Of a stretch of 64,000 nucleotides of DNA, positions 51,697-60,238 are shown one piece after another (the stretch's first letter is position 1; every line of letters begins with the position of its first letter). The stretch spans positions 1 to 64,000 of the forward strand of contig CALRVE020000009.1 in NCBI GenBank assembly GCA_943371535.1, written 5' to 3'. The translations under genes and the position numbers were made by a program. Source of the DNA: UBA1930 sp943371535. Its GTDB lineage: Bacteria; Bacteroidota; Bacteroidia; Chitinophagales; Chitinophagaceae. The notes under the pieces were generated by a model. The model ran no database searches. It was given only the letters and a program-made list of their open reading frames with translations, and was not told the DNA's origin.

Positions 51697-53544
51697 ATGA
51701 ATACAAAAGAAGAACTACTACAAGACGTAGTAATCAAATTTGCAGGTGATAGTGGAGATGGAATGCAATTAACAGGACAACAATTTACCAACAACACTGC
51801 TCTTTTGGGAATTGATCTTGCCACTTTCCCAGATTTCCCTGCCGAAATTCGTGCCCCAATTGGTACCCTACCGGGTGTAAGTGGTTTTCAATTACACTTC
51901 TCTTCAAACAAAGTATATACACCAGGAGATATTGCTGATGTATTAGTTGCCATGAATGCTGCTGCATTGAAAGTAAACCTGAAAAGCATAAAACCGGGCG
52001 GAAAAATTATTGCCAATATTGATGGTTTTGATAGTAAAAATTTACGTTTAGCCAATTATCCTGATGGCGTAAATCCTTTAGAAGATGGCAGTTTAGATAG
52101 CTATGAATTGATAAAAATTGATGTTACCAAACTTACCAGAGAATCACTAAAAGACTTTACCGATTTAGGTACCAAAGAGAGAGACCGAGCAAAAAATATG
52201 TTTGTATTGGGCTACATCTATTGGATGTACAATAGAACATTGGACAATACAATAGACTTTTTAAAAGAAAAATTTGGTAAAAAAGATACCATTTTACAAA
52301 GTAATATCAAGGTATTACAAGCAGGTTACAACTATGGCGATACAACCGAAACTTTTACTACACGTTACAAAGTAGAAAAAGCTAAAATGCCTGCTGGTAC
52401 TTACAGAAGTATTATGGGTAACCAAGCATTAACCTATGGATTAATTGCTGCTGCTGAAAAAAGTGGTTTACCCATGTTTTTAGGCTCGTATCCAATTACA
52501 CCTGCCAGTGATATTTTACATGAATTAAGTAAGTACAAAAATTTTGGTATTAGAACTTTTCAAGCAGAAGACGAAATTGCAGCCATTACAAGTACCATTG
52601 GTGCTAGCTATGGTGGTCAATTAGGTATTACAACAACTTCTGGTCCGGGTATGGCATTAAAAGCTGAAGCAATGGGCTTGGCTGTAATGTTGGAAATTCC
52701 TTTGGTAATTATAAATATACAACGTGGTGGGCCAAGTACAGGCTTACCAACTAAGACTGAACAAAGTGATTTAATGCAAGCTTATTATGGCAGAAATGGT
52801 GAGTGCCCAATGCCTATTGTTGCATCTAGCACACCAAGCGATTGTTTTGAAGCTGCATTTGAAGCCTGTAGAATTGCTTTACAACACATGACTCCAGTTG
52901 TTTTGTTGAGCGATGGTTATATTGCCAATGGTGCCGAGCCTTGGAAATTTCCTAAAGCCGATGATTTACCCAACATTGAAGTGAAGTTTAAAACTGAACT
53001 AAGCGAAGGCGAAGAAAAATATTTACCGTATTTGCGTGATGAAAAATTGGCTCGTCCTTGGGCTGTTCCAGGCACACTAGGTTTAGAACATAGAATTGGT
53101 GGATTAGAAAAACAAAACATTACTGGTAATGTAAACTACGAACCTGAGAATCATCAGTTGATGGTGAACATACGTCAGGAGAAAGTAGATAAAATTGCTC
53201 AATATATTCCAGAACAAAAATTAGATAGCGGACCAGAAAAAGGCAAAGTATTGGTTTTAGGCTGGGGTAGTACATATGGTGCCATTAAAAGTGCAGTATT
53301 AGAATTACAAGCCGAAGGTCATGCTGTAAGCCATGCACATATACGTTATATACGTCCTTTTCCTAAAAACTTAGGAGACATTATTAAGAACTTCGATAAA
53401 GTATTGATTCCTGAAATTAATAGCGGACAATTAATAAAAATTATTCGTGATGTTTATATGGTAGATGCTCAAGGTTACAATAAAGTAATGGGTGTGCCTA
53501 TTTACAAAAGTGAACTAGTTGATGTATTGAAGAAAATGTTGTAA
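51697..53544 (+). CDS. korA: 2-oxoglutarate:ferredoxin oxidoreductase, gamma-alpha fusion subunit
   Basis: 615 residues. The N-terminal gamma domain (IKFAGDSGDGMQLTGQQF ... FPAEIRAPIGT) is fused to the alpha domain, which carries the GSYPITPASDILHELS motif, TFQAEDEIAAITSTIGASYGG, TTTSGPGMALKAEA and RGGPSTGLPTKTEQSDLMQA. The C-terminal domain II region is VLVLGWGSTYGAIKSAV. Forms acyl-CoA and reduced ferredoxin with a TPP-bearing beta subunit. No korB gene is adjacent: a terminator and an MmcQ/YjbR gene follow. Confidence 0.93.
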   Translation: MNTKEELLQDVVIKFAGDSGDGMQLTGQQFTNNTALLGIDLATFPDFPAEIRAPIGTLPGVSGFQLHFSSNKVYTPGDIADVLVAMNAAALKVNLKSIKPGGKIIANIDGFDSKNLRLANYPDGVNPLEDGSLDSYELIKIDVTKLTRESLKDFTDLGTKERDRAKNMFVLGYIYWMYNRTLDNTIDFLKEKFGKKDTILQSNIKVLQAGYNYGDTTETFTTRYKVEKAKMPAGTYRSIMGNQALTYGLIAAAEKSGLPMFLGSYPITPASDILHELSKYKNFGIRTFQAEDEIAAITSTIGASYGGQLGITTTSGPGMALKAEAMGLAVMLEIPLVIINIQRGGPSTGLPTKTEQSDLMQAYYGRNGECPMPIVASSTPSDCFEAAFEACRIALQHMTPVVLLSDGYIANGAEPWKFPKADDLPNIEVKFKTELSEGEEKYLPYLRDEKLARPWAVPGTLGLEHRIGGLEKQNITGNVNYEPENHQLMVNIRQEKVDKIAQYIPEQKLDSGPEKGKVLVLGWGSTYGAIKSAVLELQAEGHAVSHAHIRYIRPFPKNLGDIIKNFDKVLIPEINSGQLIKIIRDVYMVDAQGYNKVMGVPIYKSELVDVLKKML

Positions 53545-53562
53545 CAAAAATTTTATATTTTG

Positions 53563-53590
53563 AAAGCTCTGCAGTATTGCAGGGCTTTTT
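53563..53590 (+). terminator. Rho-independent terminator after korA
   Basis: An 11-bp stem (53563-53573 with 53578-53588, one G-T pair) around GTAT, followed by a T tract. It separates korA from the next gene, so korA is not followed by korB in its transcript. Confidence 0.85.
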
Positions 53591-53603
53591 TTATTTTTAT
53601 ACT

Positions 53604-53930
53604 ATGGATATAGAACAACTCAGAAACTACGCATTAAGCAAACCCAATACAGAAGAATCTTTTCCGTTTGGAGATGATACTTTGGTATTTAAAGTAAATG
53701 GAAAGATTTTTTTGTTAACTGGATTAGACAATCAGCCATTACAGTTTAACGTAAAATGCAATCCTGATAAAGCCATTGAGTTAAGAGAAGCATTTCCTGA
53801 TGCAGTTTTACCCGGTTATCACATGAACAAAAAACACTGGAACACCATTGTTGTAAATGGACAACTCAGCAATCAACAATTAAAAGAAATGGTGGATGAT
53901 TCTTATAATTTAGTGAAGGGGAAGAAATAA
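53604..53930 (+). CDS. MmcQ/YjbR-family protein
   Basis: 108 residues from ATG 53604, 14 bp after the korA terminator; the 53577 start would lie inside that hairpin. MDIEQLRNYALSKPNTEESFPFGDDTLVFKVNGKIF is the family hallmark, with FNVKCNPDKAIELRE, GYHMNKKHWNTI and a helical C-terminus. CyaY-like double-wing fold, suggested to bind DNA; function not established. Confidence 0.88.
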   Translation: MDIEQLRNYALSKPNTEESFPFGDDTLVFKVNGKIFLLTGLDNQPLQFNVKCNPDKAIELREAFPDAVLPGYHMNKKHWNTIVVNGQLSNQQLKEMVDDSYNLVKGKK

Positions 53931-54084
53931 GTTCTTTGCGATAAAATTAACCACAAAGGTCACAAAGGTTTCGCAATGACAAGACAAAGCTTAAAACTTT
54001 AATCTGATGAATAAAGTACAAAGCGTTGAAGAGTGCGACGCCGAAAAAGCTTCATGCTTATTCTAAAGTTCGGTTCAAAAAAAA
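53931..54084. repeat. Interspersed-repeat-like gap after the MmcQ/YjbR gene
   Basis: 154 bp without a gene. It holds ACCACAAAGGTCACAAAGG-type sequence and an exact second copy of GTTGAAGAGTGCGACGCC (54025-54042). The same two ingredients occur in the uxaB-uxaA gap at 30096-30227. Confidence 0.5.
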
Positions 54085-54735
54085 TTACTTACTCAACACT
54101 TCTTTTTTATAAAATTTACATTCTCGGGTTAAGCCACATTCGTTACATTTTGGACTACGAGCTGTGCAAGTATAACGACCATGTAAAATAAGCCAATGAT
54201 GGGCTTTATGCACTAGTTCGGATGGTATGTTTTTAATCAACTCTTTTTCTACCGCCAAAGGTGTTGTTGCAGTTGCAGGCACCAAACCCAAACGTTTACT
54301 TACACGGTTTACATGTGTATCAACCGCCATATTGGGTTGTGCATCTATAACGCTGGTAATTACATTGGCTGTTTTTCGTCCAACTCCTGGTAATTGCACC
54401 AATTCATCAACCGTCATGGGTACTTCCCCATTAAATTTATCCAATAACATATTGGCCATGCCAATTAAATGTTTGGTTTTATTGTTGGGGTAAGAAATGC
54501 TTTTGATAAGAGGAAACAACTCATCGAAACTGGCTTTTGCCATTTCGTTGGGTGTAGGATACACGTTGAAGATTGCAGGTGTAGTAAGGTTTACACGTTT
54601 ATCGGTACACTGAGCCGATAAAATTACTGCTACCAATAGTTGATAAGGATTATCATACAATAATTCTGTTTCGGCAACAGGTACATGTTCTTGAAAGTAG
54701 TCAATAACAAACCGGTATCTTTCTTTCTTTGTCAT
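54085..54735 (-). CDS. nth: Endonuclease III
   Basis: 216 residues. DNA glycosylase/AP lyase for oxidised pyrimidines. VAVILSAQCTDKRVNLTTPAIF, helix-hairpin-helix LPGVGRKTANVI with the catalytic Lys, MAVDTHVNRVSKRLGL with the catalytic Asp, and the [4Fe-4S] cysteines in CTARSPKCNECGLTRECKF. Full length. Confidence 0.96.
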   Translation of the reverse strand: MTKKERYRFVIDYFQEHVPVAETELLYDNPYQLLVAVILSAQCTDKRVNLTTPAIFNVYPTPNEMAKASFDELFPLIKSISYPNNKTKHLIGMANMLLDKFNGEVPMTVDELVQLPGVGRKTANVITSVIDAQPNMAVDTHVNRVSKRLGLVPATATTPLAVEKELIKNIPSELVHKAHHWLILHGRYTCTARSPKCNECGLTRECKFYKKEVLSK

Positions 54736-54804
54736 AGTTTTTGTATAACGAAGAAATAAAGATACCGGTTCAAATTAATTTTTGCGGTTAACAACTAGTT
54801 TTTG

Positions 54805-55041
54805 CTAAGCAGTCGTAGCAATTTCGGTAGATTTTGCATAGTTTAAAATAGCATTTACACTGCTTGTTCTGGGCGATTTTAACTTTAAAGAATCTAATTG
54901 CTTTACAGTTCTTTTCAGCATTTTTAATTCTTCTTGTAATTCCCAGTCTTCCTGTAACGCTTCTTCAATAGCAAATCTTACCTCTCTAGAAGCCTCTCCA
55001 TACAAATATTGCATGAGAACCTCTTGCTTAAATTTTTCCAT
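54805..55041 (-). CDS. Small acidic helical protein of unknown function
   Basis: 78 residues from ATG 55041 (MEKFKQEVLMQYLYGEASREVRFAIEEALQED). No membrane helix. The pattern of a short conserved YLYGEAS...IEEAL...DWELQEELKML stretch is like the cytoplasmic N-terminal part of small anti-sigma-type proteins, but the membrane part is missing. The longer frame to 55086 seems unneeded. Function unknown. Confidence 0.7.
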   Translation of the reverse strand: MEKFKQEVLMQYLYGEASREVRFAIEEALQEDWELQEELKMLKRTVKQLDSLKLKSPRTSSVNAILNYAKSTEIATTA

Positions 55042-55122
55042 AAAATCGATGTAGTGAGTGAAATAATCCAAATTCCGAAACAACACTATTAAAACGGCAA
55101 AGGAGCAATTATATTGTTTATA

Positions 55123-55434
55123 TTATTTTTTTGTTGCCAAAGTATCTTCTATAATAAACACATCTTCTCCATCTTTTTTAAGCATATAACGCTCTCGAGC
55201 AAATTTTTCTATTGCAGCCGGATTACTCTGAAAATCAGTGAGTTCTTGCTTGGCTTTTTCAATTTCTTGTTGATAATACTGCTTTTTTTCTACCAAAGAA
55301 TTCAGCTCTTTTCTTTTTTCTAAAGTTGAAAAAAAATCTTTTTGATCAAAAAAAAGCATCCACACAAAAAAGAAGCCTATGGCTAATAAGTATTTATTGG
55401 TAAGTAAAGGAGCAATATTTTTCATTGAATTCAT
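55123..55434 (-). CDS. Septum formation initiator family protein (FtsB/DivIC-like)
   Basis: 103 residues. One membrane helix (about 14-28, LLAIGFFFVWMLFF), then a coiled coil (STLEKRKELNSLVEKKQYYQQEIEKAKQEL) and the DivIC-type end FARERYMLKKDGEDVFIIED. Bitopic divisome protein bridging FtsL and FtsQ. It is downstream of enolase, a frequent arrangement. Met4 is an alternative start. Confidence 0.9.
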   Translation of the reverse strand: MNSMKNIAPLLTNKYLLAIGFFFVWMLFFDQKDFFSTLEKRKELNSLVEKKQYYQQEIEKAKQELTDFQSNPAAIEKFARERYMLKKDGEDVFIIEDTLATKK

Positions 55435-55600
55435 TTTTGGCGTTCCCTGTTGGGTTGGGCTTTACGCTACAAGTCCTCACTTCAAGGCTTCATGCTTCAG
55501 CCTTTTGTTATGGGCTTTAGTCCTGAGCCTGTCGATGGACAATCCCTAACGCAAGTCTTCAAATTTAAAAGTAAAGTAAAAACTAAAATTGGTTTTGGCA
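55435..55600. repeat. GC-richer interspersed-repeat-like segment between eno and ftsB
   Basis: About 125 bp (55440-55562) with clearly more G and C than its surroundings and no gene. Units include GGGTTGGGCTTTACGC, AAGTCCTCACTTCAAGG, GGCTTCATGCTTCAGCC and GAGCCTGTCGATGGAC. It looks like a composite non-coding repeat of the genome. AGCTTCATGCTT also occurs at 54048-54059. Confidence 0.4.
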
Positions 55601-55642
55601 AATTGAATTCTATTAACAGTTGTTATTAAGCCTCATTAACTA

Positions 55643-55674
55643 AAAAAGCCCCACTTTATAGTGAGGCTTTGTAC
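55643..55674 (-). terminator. Terminator of enolase
   Basis: On the minus strand AAAGCC-TCACT pairs with AGTG-GGCTTT (one internal mismatch, 4-nt loop) and is followed by six T. It lies 18 bp past the eno stop, so the ftsB-like gene probably depends on read-through or its own promoter. Confidence 0.82.
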
Positions 55675-55691
55675 AAAACTATTTACAAGTA

Positions 55692-56978
55692 TTATTTACC
55701 AAATTTTAATCCTTGAGGAAAAGTTCCTGTACTGCCTAAAGCTTCTTCAATACGAATCAATTGATTGTATTTAGCAATTCTATCGGTACGAGAAGCACTT
55801 CCTGTTTTAATTTGACCACAGTTTAATGCTACTGCTAAATCGGCAATTGTAGTATCTTCTGTTTCACCACTTCTATGACTCATAATAGTGTTATAACCTG
55901 CGTGTTGAGCCATTGTTACAGCATTAATAGTTTCGGTTAAAGACCCAATTTGATTTACTTTAACCAATAAGCCATTGGCAATATTTTTATCAATACCAGT
56001 TTTTAAACGAGTAACGTTGGTTACAAATAAATCATCGCCTACTAATTGGCATTTGCTACCAATAGTATCCGTTAAATTTTTCCAACCAGCCCAATCGTCT
56101 TCTGCCATACCATCTTCAATAGATACAATTGGATATTTTTTCACCCAGCTTTCCCAGAATTTCACTAACTCATCGCTGCTTAAAATTTTGCCACTGCTTT
56201 TATGGAAAACATATTTTTTCTTTTTTGCATCCCATAACTCACTGTTTGCAGCGTCCATTGCAATTACAATTTGACTACCTGTTTTGTAACCTGCTGCACT
56301 AATAGATTCTAACACAGTTTCAATGGCTTCTTCATTGCTTTGAATGTTAGGTGCAAATCCACCTTCATCACCCACGTTAGTGCTGTATCCTTTTTTCTTT
56401 AATACTCCTTTTAATGTGTGAAAAATTTCAGTACCCCAACGTAAACCTTCACTAAATGAAGGAGCACCCACCGGCATAATCATAAATTCTTGAAAATCTA
56501 TTTTATTATCGGCATGTGCACCACCATTTAAAATGTTCATCATTGGTACAGGCAATGTTCTTGCATTGGTACCACCAATATAACGATACAATGGTAAACC
56601 AGCTTCTTCTGCAGCAGCTTTAGCAACAGCTAAACTCACTGCTAATATTGCATTTGCACCCAATTTGCTTTTGTTAGGTGTGCCATCTAAATCAATCATT
56701 ACTTGGTCAATAGCTGCTTGTTGTGCAACATCGTAACCAACTAATGCTTTAGCTATAGAATCGTTTACATTTTTTACTGCTTTTAATACGCCTTTACCTA
56801 CATATTTTTTCTTATCGTTATCACGTAATTCGGCTGCTTCATGTATGCCTGTGCTTGCACCACTTGGTACTGCTGCACGACCAAAATAACCATCATCGGT
56901 TAATACATCTACTTCTACTGTTGGGTTGCCACGACTATCTAATATTTGTCTTGCGTGGACTTCGATAATGTAACTCAT
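55692..56978 (-). CDS. eno: Enolase
   Basis: 428 residues, full length. Converts 2-phosphoglycerate to phosphoenolpyruvate. ARQILDSRGNPTVEVDV, AAVPSGASTGIHEAAELRD, VPMMNILNGGAHADNKIDFQEFMI, DAANSELW (metal Asp), SIEDGMAEDDW (Glu/Asp metal), LVGDDLFVTN, KVNQIGSLTE (catalytic Lys) and SHRSGETEDT are all present. The 56979-57097 upstream gap contains a CAATTTTG box and the 12-bp palindrome TGCAAAATTGCA. Confidence 0.98.
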   Translation of the reverse strand: MSYIIEVHARQILDSRGNPTVEVDVLTDDGYFGRAAVPSGASTGIHEAAELRDNDKKKYVGKGVLKAVKNVNDSIAKALVGYDVAQQAAIDQVMIDLDGTPNKSKLGANAILAVSLAVAKAAAEEAGLPLYRYIGGTNARTLPVPMMNILNGGAHADNKIDFQEFMIMPVGAPSFSEGLRWGTEIFHTLKGVLKKKGYSTNVGDEGGFAPNIQSNEEAIETVLESISAAGYKTGSQIVIAMDAANSELWDAKKKKYVFHKSSGKILSSDELVKFWESWVKKYPIVSIEDGMAEDDWAGWKNLTDTIGSKCQLVGDDLFVTNVTRLKTGIDKNIANGLLVKVNQIGSLTETINAVTMAQHAGYNTIMSHRSGETEDTTIADLAVALNCGQIKTGSASRTDRIAKYNQLIRIEEALGSTGTFPQGLKFGK

Positions 56979-57097
56979 AGTTTGCTTGCTTTTTGTATTT
57001 AATAGTTTATAAAATAAATGATTGCTAGCTTATTGTTTTGTGTGCAAAATTGCATTTTATCTGTTAATTAATGAATGTTATTCATCATGTTTTCATG

Positions 57098-57808
57098 TTA
57101 ACTTACTGTTGCCGAAGTTAATGATCTGAAAACTTCCTCCAAACTTTGGCCTTTTTGCAAATTTTCTAATTTGTCATCAGCCACAATTTGTCCTTTGTTT
57201 ATAACAATAATTCTATCGCAAATAGCTTCTACTTCTTGTAAAATATGACTTGAAAAAATAACCGTTTTATCTTTTCCTTGCTCTTTAATTACATTTCTAA
57301 TTTCTACAATTTGATTGGGGTCTAAACCACTTGTGGGTTCATCTAAAATTAATACTTCTGGATTATGAATTAATGCTGCTGCCAACCCAACACGTTGCTT
57401 GTAACCTTTAGATAATTGACCAATTTTTTTGTGTTGCTCAACTTGTAAGCCAGTAAGTTCAATAACATTGGAGATGCTAGATGCTGGATGTTGGATATTG
57501 TGAACGCCTGCAATAAAAGCTAAATATTCTTTTACATACATGTCGTAATATAAAGCATTGCTTTCGGGTAAATAACCAATCTTCTTTTTTACAGCAATAG
57601 GGTTTGTTTGTACATCAATTCCTGCAACTAAAGCATTGCCATTGGTAGCTTGCAAATAACCTGTAAGTATTTTCATGGTAGTGCTTTTGCCTGCACCATT
57701 AGGACCTAAAAAGCCAACTATTTCGCCTTTATTAATATTGAATGAAATATTATTGACTGCTTTTTGAGCACCGTACACTTTTGTTAATTGTTCAACTTGA
57801 ATAGACAT
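57098..57808 (-). CDS. ABC transporter ATP-binding protein, GldA-like
   Basis: 236 residues. Walker A GPNGAGKST (35-43), Q-loop in KKKIGYLPESNALY, signature LSKGYKQRVG, Walker B VLILDEPTSGLDP and H-loop SSHILQEVE. The MSIQVEQLTKVYGAQKAVNNISF start is close to gliding-motility GldA of Bacteroidota, but general ABC-2 type exporters look alike and no permease (GldFG-like) gene is adjacent. Confidence 0.87.
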   Translation of the reverse strand: MSIQVEQLTKVYGAQKAVNNISFNINKGEIVGFLGPNGAGKSTTMKILTGYLQATNGNALVAGIDVQTNPIAVKKKIGYLPESNALYYDMYVKEYLAFIAGVHNIQHPASSISNVIELTGLQVEQHKKIGQLSKGYKQRVGLAAALIHNPEVLILDEPTSGLDPNQIVEIRNVIKEQGKDKTVIFSSHILQEVEAICDRIIVINKGQIVADDKLENLQKGQSLEEVFRSLTSATVS

Positions 57809-57821
57809 GCAATAAAAATAA

Positions 57822-58109
57822 TTAAGTTGGAATAAACATGGGCAATAATGAAACCAATATAATTAAACCCAATACCGCATACATGCCTAAAGTAATTACA
57901 TTACTTATACGCATTAAGGTTTTTTTGGTATTTGTATCACTCATTTCTTGATCATCTTGGCCAAACCATTTAAATACGGCAAAAATTAATCCATTAAATC
58001 CTTCTAATTGTTTATTAAAAGAAAATGATAGTAACACTTTTATTACAACTACTATGCATAGTAATAACCAAAAATATAAGTAATATGAAGCCAATAATTT
58101 AACTATCAT
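57822..58109 (-). CDS. Small two-helix membrane protein of unknown function
   Basis: 95 residues. Hydrophobic segments at about 5-30 and 70-93 frame a soluble stretch (GFNGLIFAVFKWFGQDDQEMSDTNTKK). I do not recognise the family. It precedes the GldA-like gene by 13 bp on the same strand, so the two may be co-transcribed. Confidence 0.65.
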   Translation of the reverse strand: MIVKLLASYYLYFWLLLCIVVVIKVLLSFSFNKQLEGFNGLIFAVFKWFGQDDQEMSDTNTKKTLMRISNVITLGMYAVLGLIILVSLLPMFIPT

Positions 58110-58225
58110 AATTGCTGCAAAAATGCTTTGCTAAATTTCTATTAGTTTATAACATAGAAGGGGCAAAAGTAACTCAATTTTAAAGCAATTGGCTGCCAAA
58201 AATTACTTCAAGTGTAAAAACTTGT

Positions 58226-58456
58226 TTAATCATCTAACTTATACTCATCTTTTAAGGCATAATATCCAAATAATGCCATTCCAATTGCTATTGGAGTAAA
58301 TATACTAATGATAATAATCCAAGGCATAGGTTGGTTAATTTCTAACTTACCATCGGCTTGAATATTTTCTAGAGCTGTTTTTATTAATAATACTATTGCA
58401 CCAATGGCAATTATTATCCAAACCAATCCTAAATATTTTTTTATAGTGTTCATCAT
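58226..58456 (-). CDS. Small membrane protein, DUF6814-like
   Basis: 76 residues with two hydrophobic helices (about 8-27 and 45-67). NTIKKYLGLVWIIIAIGA and GYYALKDEYKLDD are characteristic of small proteins encoded next to MFS transporters in Bacteroidota. Its ATG directly follows the TAA of the transporter (AATTAAATGATG), which implies translational coupling. It may be an accessory subunit of that transporter (inference). Confidence 0.75.
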   Translation of the reverse strand: MMNTIKKYLGLVWIIIAIGAIVLLIKTALENIQADGKLEINQPMPWIIIISIFTPIAIGMALFGYYALKDEYKLDD

Positions 58457-59998
58457 TTAATTTTTAGGTGTTTCGTGAATGTATTGATTTTCGTTATCGC
58501 TCACATCTTCATCTTCTTTGTTGGTTAAATACAATAATCCAATTACAAAACAAACTGCTGCAACACCAATTGGATACCATAATCCATTTAAATAATCTTT
58601 ACCCGATGATACCGTAATTAATGTTGCAATAAAAGGTACCAATCCTCCAAAAACTCCATTGCCAATATGATAAGGTAAGCTCATACTTGTGTAACGAATT
58701 TTTGTGGGGAATAATTCTACTAAAAATGCTGCAATTGGGCCGTACACCATTGTAACAAAAAATACCAATGCAAATACCAATGCAATTAACTTCCATTGAT
58801 AACTATCGTCTAGTATTAAGCTTTTTTTACTTTCTAGTAAAAGAAGGTTATCGGGTTTTTTGGTTTCTTGTGTGTATCTATCAATTTGTGTTAATGAACT
58901 TCCGTCGGTGTAACTTGCTGTTGTTGTTTTTATAATAATAGAATCATTGGCATTTTCTGAATTAATTTTCTTTTCAATATTAATAGCCGATTGAACTTCT
59001 ACCTTTTGTGCAACATCACTCATATTAAACATAGCTGTAAAAATGGGTCTATAACAAACTACAGCTAATAACATTCCTGTTAGCATAATGGCTTTACGCC
59101 CAATTTTATCGCTTAACCAACCAAATACCACAAAAAAAGGAGTAGCCAATAACAATGCAATACCCAACCAAGTATTGGTTTGTGTGGGCTCTAATCCGCA
59201 GGTTTTTAATAAAAATGTTTGAGCATAAAATTGTCCTGTATACCAAACTACACCTTGCCCCATAGTTGCACCAAATAATGCCAATAAAACCATCTTTAAA
59301 TTAGTTTTATTGCCAAAACTTTCTTTCAACGGATTTACACTTGTTTTGCCTTCGCTTTTTAGTTTAGCAAACAGTGGACTCTCGTTCATTTTCATTCTTA
59401 TTAAAATAGATACAAGCACCAATACAATGCTTAATAAAAATGGTAAACGCCAGCCCCAATCGTTAAAGGCTTCTTTGCTTAAATTTTTTTGAACGGTGAT
59501 AATTACAATTAAAGAAACAAACAAACCCAATGTGGCTGTGGTTTGTATCCAACTAGTGTAGAAGCCTCGTTTATGTAATGGAGCATGTTCTGCAACATAA
59601 GTAGCAGCTCCACCATACTCACCTCCTAGGGCTAAGCCTTGTAATAAACGTAGTAATAGAATTAAGTATGGAGCCAAATGAAAGTTTTCATACGATGGAA
59701 TACAACCAATTAAAAAAGTAGAACCTCCCATGATAACAAGGGTAAGTAAAAATGTATGCTTTCGCCCAATAATATCGCCCAATCTTCCAAAAAATAAAGC
59801 TCCAAAAGGTCGTACAATAAAACCTGCAGCAAAGGTTGCCAAGGTTGCTAAAAATGCAGCAGTAGGATTACCAGATGGAAAAAATTTTTCTGAGATAATG
59901 GTAGCCAAACTTCCAAAAATGTAGAAGTCGTACCACTCAATTAAAGTTCCTACCGATGAAGCTCCAATAACTTTCCAAATACCTTTTTCAGATGACAT
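58457..59998 (-). CDS. MFS transporter of the metabolite:H+ symporter (MHS/ProP-like) family
   Basis: 513 residues from ATG 59998 (MSSEKGIWKVIGASSVGTLIEWYDFYIFG); the 60064 frame adds unlikely residues. Twelve-helix MFS with the MHS hallmarks EWYDFYIFG, FAAGFIVRPFGALFFGRLGDIIGRKHTF, GLALGGEYGGAATYVAEHAP and a second GRKAIML loop. An unusual polar insert of about 70 residues (NMSDVAQKVEV ... LILDDSYQW) lies between helices 8 and 9. Divergent from acs, so an organic acid such as acetate is a reasonable guess for the substrate. Confidence 0.88.
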   Translation of the reverse strand: MSSEKGIWKVIGASSVGTLIEWYDFYIFGSLATIISEKFFPSGNPTAAFLATLATFAAGFIVRPFGALFFGRLGDIIGRKHTFLLTLVIMGGSTFLIGCIPSYENFHLAPYLILLLRLLQGLALGGEYGGAATYVAEHAPLHKRGFYTSWIQTTATLGLFVSLIVIITVQKNLSKEAFNDWGWRLPFLLSIVLVLVSILIRMKMNESPLFAKLKSEGKTSVNPLKESFGNKTNLKMVLLALFGATMGQGVVWYTGQFYAQTFLLKTCGLEPTQTNTWLGIALLLATPFFVVFGWLSDKIGRKAIMLTGMLLAVVCYRPIFTAMFNMSDVAQKVEVQSAINIEKKINSENANDSIIIKTTTASYTDGSSLTQIDRYTQETKKPDNLLLLESKKSLILDDSYQWKLIALVFALVFFVTMVYGPIAAFLVELFPTKIRYTSMSLPYHIGNGVFGGLVPFIATLITVSSGKDYLNGLWYPIGVAAVCFVIGLLYLTNKEDEDVSDNENQYIHETPKN

Positions 59999-60114
59999 AA
60001 GCAATAATGTAATGAATGAATAATAATTGCACAGTAGGTAAACAATGAGGGCATGAACATACACGATAAAAATTAATTCACAAAAATTTACTTAACTCTA
60101 AGTTGAATAAATTG

Positions 60115-60132
60115 TACTAACAAAAGTTAGTA
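60115..60132. promoter_or_regulatory. Palindromic operator candidate between the MHS transporter and acs
   Basis: TACTAACAAAAGTTAGTA is a perfect inverted repeat (7-bp arms, AAAA centre) in the divergent gap 59999-60238. Its core ACAAAAGT is shared with the CRP-type site at 14125-14140. The rest of the gap shows nothing definite. Confidence 0.5.
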
Positions 60133-60238
60133 TTTTATTTAAATTGAATGGCAACATTGTTTAAAAGTGTATTCATCAATTTTTACTCCTTTTAAAAAAG
60201 CAATGTCTTATTTTTAAAGCCTGAACAAATCGATTGCA

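Noticed and set aside
53577..53603. Upstream start for the MmcQ/YjbR gene
   Set aside because: It lies inside the korA terminator hairpin; ATG 53604 gives the normal N-terminus.
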